A stretch of DNA of 17,603 nucleotides from an uncultured Eubacteriales bacterium (GTDB taxonomy: Bacteria > Bacillota_A > Clostridia > Lachnospirales > Cellulosilyticaceae): NCBI GenBank assembly GCA_900556665.1, contig USPX01000023.1, positions 1 to 17,603 of the forward strand, written 5' to 3'. Shown piece by piece: positions 14,912 through 17,603 of the stretch (the stretch's first letter is position 1; each line of letters begins with the position of its first letter). The notes under the pieces are model-generated. The model was not told the origin of the DNA, searched no databases, and worked only from the letters and a program-made list of their open reading frames with translations. The translations under genes and the position numbers were made by a program.

Positions 14912-15946
14912 CTAGATGTTTTCACCACGTTCAATGAGCTTATCTGCTTGAAGTGCCACCTCACTAATTTCTTCTCCAATGATTCTTGATTTATTTGTAA
15001 TCTCTTCAATAGACTTTCTAATCTCAATAATCTCATTGGCATTATGCTCATTTTTAGAAAGTAACACTTTGATCCCATTTTCCATTTGTACGGCATCTTG
15101 TATAAACTCATTCATAACTTCTGAAATAGCTTTTACTTGTTTTGCCATACTTTGTTGTACTTCTAAGAAGTAATCAAAACTCTCATTTGTTTCATTGATG
15201 TACTTAGTGCTTTTAACAACTTCCTGATAATTTGCTTCAATAGCTTCTACTACTTCTACAGTATCCTTACGCACCGTTTCGATAATTTCTTCTACTCTAC
15301 TACCATAGTTAACAGATTCCTCTGCTAACTTTTTAACTTCTTCTGCAATGACACCAAAACCTCTGCCTGCCTCCCCACTTCTAGCGGCCTCAATAGAAGC
15401 ATTCAGTGCTAAAAGTTCTGTTTGGTCTGATATTTTTCCAATATGACCTAATATTTCATTGACATGTTGTAATTTGCCTTCAAGGCGCTGCATGCATAAC
15501 TTACTATAATCTGTTTTTTCTTTAATCTCTTCAATAACTACAAAGAAGTTTTCTAAACTTCCTTTATTACGGTTGGTAACTTCTACAATCTCATGATTAA
15601 TTTTATTAATCTCTACTGTTTGCTTTTCTGCAATTTTAATCTTCTCTACTGTTTCTTGAACAATATCTTCTGTTTCTTGGGCTACTGTAATGATATCATT
15701 TGAACTTACTGCAATATTTTCAATTGATTCACCTACACCCTCAATGACATGATGTGTTTCAGTAATTGTCTGATTCACAACACCAATTGACTCACCTACG
15801 ATTTGTGATGTTTCTAAGTTACGTTCTAAATAGCCTTGTACTTTATCTGTTAAATTATATGAATGCTCTAACATTGTAAATGTTCTTTTGGCTAAAGCCA
15901 TCATAATGCATACTACTACAGCTATTCCTGATAAATATACTCCCAT
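14912..15946 (-). CDS. Sensor-less methyl-accepting chemotaxis-type transducer
   Basis: A 344-residue protein with one hydrophobic segment at the very N-terminus ([15 protein letters not shown], about residues 5-19), then a long coiled coil. The highly conserved MCP signalling tip, [20 protein letters not shown], lies at about residues 174-193 and is followed by [20 protein letters not shown]. The tip contacts CheA and CheW, so it should join a chemosensory array or a related signalling complex. There is no periplasmic sensor domain, no second membrane helix and no HAMP domain. The ribosome site before the ATG at 15946 is weak (GGATTC, 9-14 bases away). The frame stays open for about 23 codons further upstream without ATG, GTG or TTG, so the true start is the least certain part. 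It may receive input through its helix or a partner protein. Confidence 0.82.
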   Translation of the reverse strand: MGVYLSGIAVVVCIMMALAKRTFTMLEHSYNLTDKVQGYLERNLETSQIVGESIGVVNQTITETHHVIEGVGESIENIAVSSNDIITVAQETEDIVQETVEKIKIAEKQTVEINKINHEIVEVTNRNKGSLENFFVVIEEIKEKTDYSKLCMQRLEGKLQHVNEILGHIGKISDQTELLALNASIEAARSGEAGRGFGVIAEEVKKLAEESVNYGSRVEEIIETVRKDTVEVVEAIEANYQEVVKSTKYINETNESFDYFLEVQQSMAKQVKAISEVMNEFIQDAVQMENGIKVLLSKNEHNANEIIEIRKSIEEITNKSRIIGEEISEVALQADKLIERGENI

Positions 15947-16064
15947 ATGTAATAGAATCCATTCAAACCCGCAAACATTACTGTAATTGCTACAACATAT
16001 GTAAAAACGTAAAAATATTTAGTTATACATGCCATCTATATTTATTACATTTTTTTACATTTTT

Positions 16065-16091
16065 ATTATACCATAGTATATATTTTTTCAA
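16065..16091 (-). promoter_or_regulatory. Promoter of the transducer gene
   Basis: On the minus strand TTGAAA (16086-16091) and an extended -10 TGGTATAAT (16065-16073) are separated by a short 15-base spacer; the TG extension compensates. A start near 16058 gives an unusually long leader of about 110 bases. Confidence 0.6.
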
Positions 16092-16123
16092 CTTTATTAT
16101 ATTTTTCGTATATGGACTTAAAA

Positions 16124-16168
16124 TAAAAAAACAACACACCGCTTTTATTTAAGCATTGTGTGTTGTTT
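16124..16168 (-). terminator. Terminator overlapping the end of the 16149 membrane-protein gene
   Basis: AAACAACACAC and GTGTGTTGTTT (16158-16168 and about 16129-16139) pair perfectly over 11 bp, with a small inner GCTT/AAGC helix and T runs on both sides. The 5' arm on the minus strand lies inside the last codons (T-T-H-N-A-stop), so the coding end and the terminator share sequence. It can act in both directions. Confidence 0.9.
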
Positions 16169-16673
16169 CTTTTTTTACGAAGCTATTAAACGCTTCTTTT
16201 AATTTTGCTCTTTCATTACCATATACAATAAGTTTAGCATAATTATAACTATCTATTTCTTTTGTAAAGGTAATATCATAAATCGTACGATTACTTTTTT
16301 CTTTTACTTTAAGCGATTCTACTTCCCCTTCTTCTATAGTATAACCATAGAAAAGTACGGACTTACTTTCTTCATCAAGTAAAATAGATGTAAAGCTATT
16401 CACTGCAGTAAAGCCAATCACTAGTAATGTAATGATGATGCTATTTGCATTAAGTGCTTTACCACCAATTAAAGCAGCACCATTAATGCCAATGGCAACA
16501 ATGCTACAAATAATTGCTACAGTTGTAAAGAAATCTTTTTTAATAGTAAAGAACTTAAGGACTGTCCCACGTTCTTTTTTAAATTGAGCTGCTTTTTGCA
16601 TATTGATGCATCTTAGCACAAGGACTAATACATAAATTAGGGCAATTAAATAATAAGACCATTTAATGTCCAT
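16149..16673 (-). CDS. Small membrane protein of unknown function
   Basis: I do not recognise this family. The 174-residue protein (180 if it starts at an in-frame ATG at 16691) has three likely membrane segments: about residues 8-24 (LIALIYVLVLVLR), 49-70 (TVAIICSIVAIGINGAALIG) and 78-98 (SIIITLLVIGFTAVNSFT). A soluble tail of about 75 residues is rich in E and K. The tail reads like a compact beta-rich module (SVLFYGYTIEEGEVESL, DITFTKEIDSYNYAKLIVYG). The 16673 start puts the first helix right after MDIKWSYY and has GGGAAG nine bases upstream; the 16691 start has AGGA only four bases away. The gene stands alone, with a terminator overlapping its stop codon and a 10-bp inverted repeat just upstream. 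Confidence 0.7.
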   Translation of the reverse strand: MDIKWSYYLIALIYVLVLVLRCINMQKAAQFKKERGTVLKFFTIKKDFFTTVAIICSIVAIGINGAALIGGKALNANSIIITLLVIGFTAVNSFTSILLDEESKSVLFYGYTIEEGEVESLKVKEKSNRTIYDITFTKEIDSYNYAKLIVYGNERAKLKEAFNSFVKKETTHNA

Positions 16674-16697
16674 TTTTCCACTTCCCTTCATATTTTC

Positions 16698-16731
16698 CTA
16701 CTTATAACCTACCTCATAAAATTATAAGTAG
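16698..16731. repeat. 10-bp perfect inverted repeat upstream of the membrane-protein gene
   Basis: CTACTTATAA and TTATAAGTAG (16722-16731 and 16698-16707) are exact inverted repeats separated by 14 bases. The minus-strand left arm includes TATAAT-like sequence, a candidate -10 with a poor -35 (TTTAAT). The right arm ends in the AGGA before the 16691 ATG. It could be an operator or a leader hairpin. Confidence 0.6.
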
Positions 16732-16746
16732 TTCCTACTCTCTATT

Positions 16747-16776
16747 AAAAAATAACTGCTCATAGCGAGCAGTTAT
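16747..16776 (-). terminator. Terminator overlapping the SEC-C gene stop codon
   Basis: ATAACTGCTC and GAGCAGTTAT (16767-16776 and 16752-16761) pair perfectly over 10 bp with a 5-base loop, followed on the minus strand by a TTTTTT run. The 5' arm includes the stop codon. Confidence 0.9.
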
Positions 16777-17279
16777 CTTCCACAACATTGTTTGTATTTT
16801 TTACCACTTCCGCATGGACATGGTTCGTTACGGCCAACTTTTTTAGCTTTAACGATTGTTTTACTTTGGTTGTATGATTTTTTAACTTCAGCTCTTTCTT
16901 CTGCTGTTAATAATGTTTCCCATTGTGGTAAACCATAAAGCCATTCAGCTTTAGCATCTAACATGTTCCAGTATAATTTTTTAAGGTCGAATTCAAGTCT
17001 AACTTTGCTTTCACCTGTGAAATCTGTTAAGTCATATTCCCCGTTTACTAAGCTTGTGTTGATACCGTCTACGAATCCTAAGAATTCTACTTCATTCATA
17101 TTGAAACGTTTACCAAGTTCAGCGATTGTGCCTTCTACTACTTCATCTGTATGTGAAAGTAAGTAGTTGTATACATCTCTTTCTCTACCTAAGTAGTTTT
17201 CTACTACTTTTTTGTATTCTTCTACTGATCTGTCTTTAGCGTCTTCGCCATAGTTGTTCCAAAGTTCAAATAATGTCAT
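16773..17279 (-). CDS. SEC-C zinc-motif protein
   Basis: A 168-residue soluble protein ending in a textbook SEC-C motif, [19 protein letters not shown] (148-166), with C154, C156, C165 and C166 as zinc ligands. The same motif ends bacterial SecA and many small accessory proteins, where it mediates binding to SecB, ribosomes or nucleic acid. Residues 1-145 form an acidic, mostly helical domain (start [24 protein letters not shown]) without a recognised catalytic motif. It is a stand-alone SEC-C protein of a type common in Clostridia; the role is unknown. AAGGAG lies seven bases before the ATG. It stands alone with its own terminator. Confidence 0.88.
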   Translation of the reverse strand: MTLFELWNNYGEDAKDRSVEEYKKVVENYLGRERDVYNYLLSHTDEVVEGTIAELGKRFNMNEVEFLGFVDGINTSLVNGEYDLTDFTGESKVRLEFDLKKLYWNMLDAKAEWLYGLPQWETLLTAEERAEVKKSYNQSKTIVKAKKVGRNEPCPCGSGKKYKQCCGR

Positions 17280-17603
17280 TTGTATTCTCCTTTTCTGACT
17301 CTAAGTACATGCCTTACCAAAGACGTTTGCTTCTTTGTATAAGTGCCGACAAATCGCCATAATACCAAAACTGATATTATTTTATATGTGGCAAAAGTAC
17401 TTCTCTTATTAATATTTTAGAAAGACATTTTAGGAAATGCCTTTAATATTTATTTAGCATATCCATTATACATTACTTCTGTCACTTTTACTACTCCCTA
17501 TTTTTACATCTTATCCAAAAATCTCTTGGTTTTGCATAAGATGCATGGCAAAAACATCCTAAACTAAGAACTTTCTTACCATTTGTGGCATTTCATTTAC
17601 TTC
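17280..17603. other. Gene-free right edge with weak promoter and hairpin signals
   Basis: No coding frame is convincing here. On the minus strand TGGTATTAT (17359-17367) could be an extended -10 for the SEC-C gene, leaving a leader of about 70 bases. AGGCATTT/AAATGTCT (about 17424-17442) forms an 8-bp stem followed by TTTCT and may end a minus-strand gene lying beyond the window. A second imperfect hairpin with 8-bp perfect outer arms (CATCTTAT/ATAAGATG) lies at 17507-17543. Confidence 0.4.

Noticed and set aside
14872..15111. 79-residue frame at the end of the transducer gene
   Set aside because: Out-of-frame shadow of the MCP coding region that runs into its terminator.
15947..16064. Possible c-di-GMP (GEMM) riboswitch in the transducer leader
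   Set aside because: The conserved GGTCACGCACAGGGCAAACC-like core and tetraloop-receptor features are absent.
17507..17543. Inverted repeat CATCTTAT...ATAAGATG as a terminator
   Set aside because: No T run follows on either strand and the interior pairing is poor, so it is noted only as a weak hairpin.
1..17603. CRISPR array, insertion sequence, prophage, tRNA or rRNA genes, or a defence system
   Set aside because: No regularly spaced repeats, transposase or phage genes, or tRNA/rRNA signatures were visible on either strand; the window is consistent with stable chromosome.

Overview
This AT-rich, 17.6 kb window most likely comes from a strictly anaerobic Firmicute of the class Clostridia, in or near the Lachnospirales. 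The evidence is strong AAGGAG-type ribosome binding sites, TTGACA/TATAAT-like promoters, a Firmicute-type 6S RNA, a bacterial V/A-type ATPase operon with Clostridia-style subunits, and a sensor-less chemotaxis-type transducer. This placement comes from family knowledge, not a database search. Nothing mobile (insertion sequence, phage, CRISPR) and no tRNA or rRNA gene was seen. It reads as ordinary chromosome carrying several small regulons.

Left part (1-2180): a TetR-type repressor gene (minus) is divergent from two flavodoxin-like oxidoreductase genes (plus). The 116 bp between start codons hold two copies of a 15-bp pseudo-palindrome differing only at the central base. They lie over a consensus plus-strand promoter and a divergent tetR promoter, which suggests an autoregulated repressor controlling flavoenzymes for an electrophile, quinone or xenobiotic stress.

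2211-5507 (all minus): a MATE efflux pump gene, a Fur-family repressor gene, a heavy-metal or manganese permease-like gene, and a small HD-domain protein gene. The permease and fur form one operon. Its promoter is bracketed by two 7-1-7 boxes of the form TGCAAATnATTTGCA, which are probably the Fur-family operators.

5541-5813 (minus): a non-coding RNA gene with promoter and terminator. It folds as 6S RNA: long closing helix, large central bubble, hairpin in the 3' bubble strand.

6026-14636 (minus): a complete nine-gene V/A-type ATPase operon in transcription order F(H)-C-I-K-G(F)-E-A-B-D. The genes are tightly spaced or overlapping behind one likely promoter. The catalytic A subunit, non-catalytic B subunit, stator subunits, rotor subunits, membrane arginine subunit I and ring subunit K are all intact. 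K carries only one ion-binding hairpin.

14849-17603 (minus): three single genes, each with its own terminator. They encode a one-helix, sensor-less MCP-type transducer, a small membrane protein of unknown function, and a protein with a C-terminal SEC-C zinc motif. The last 324 bp contain no gene.

The most interesting points are the two mirror-logic operator pairs, the unusual Fur-family box, the architecture of the ATPase K subunit, the 6S RNA with a long 5' extension directly in front of an HD-domain gene, and a 10-bp inverted repeat in front of the unknown membrane protein. No clearly novel multi-gene system was recognised.
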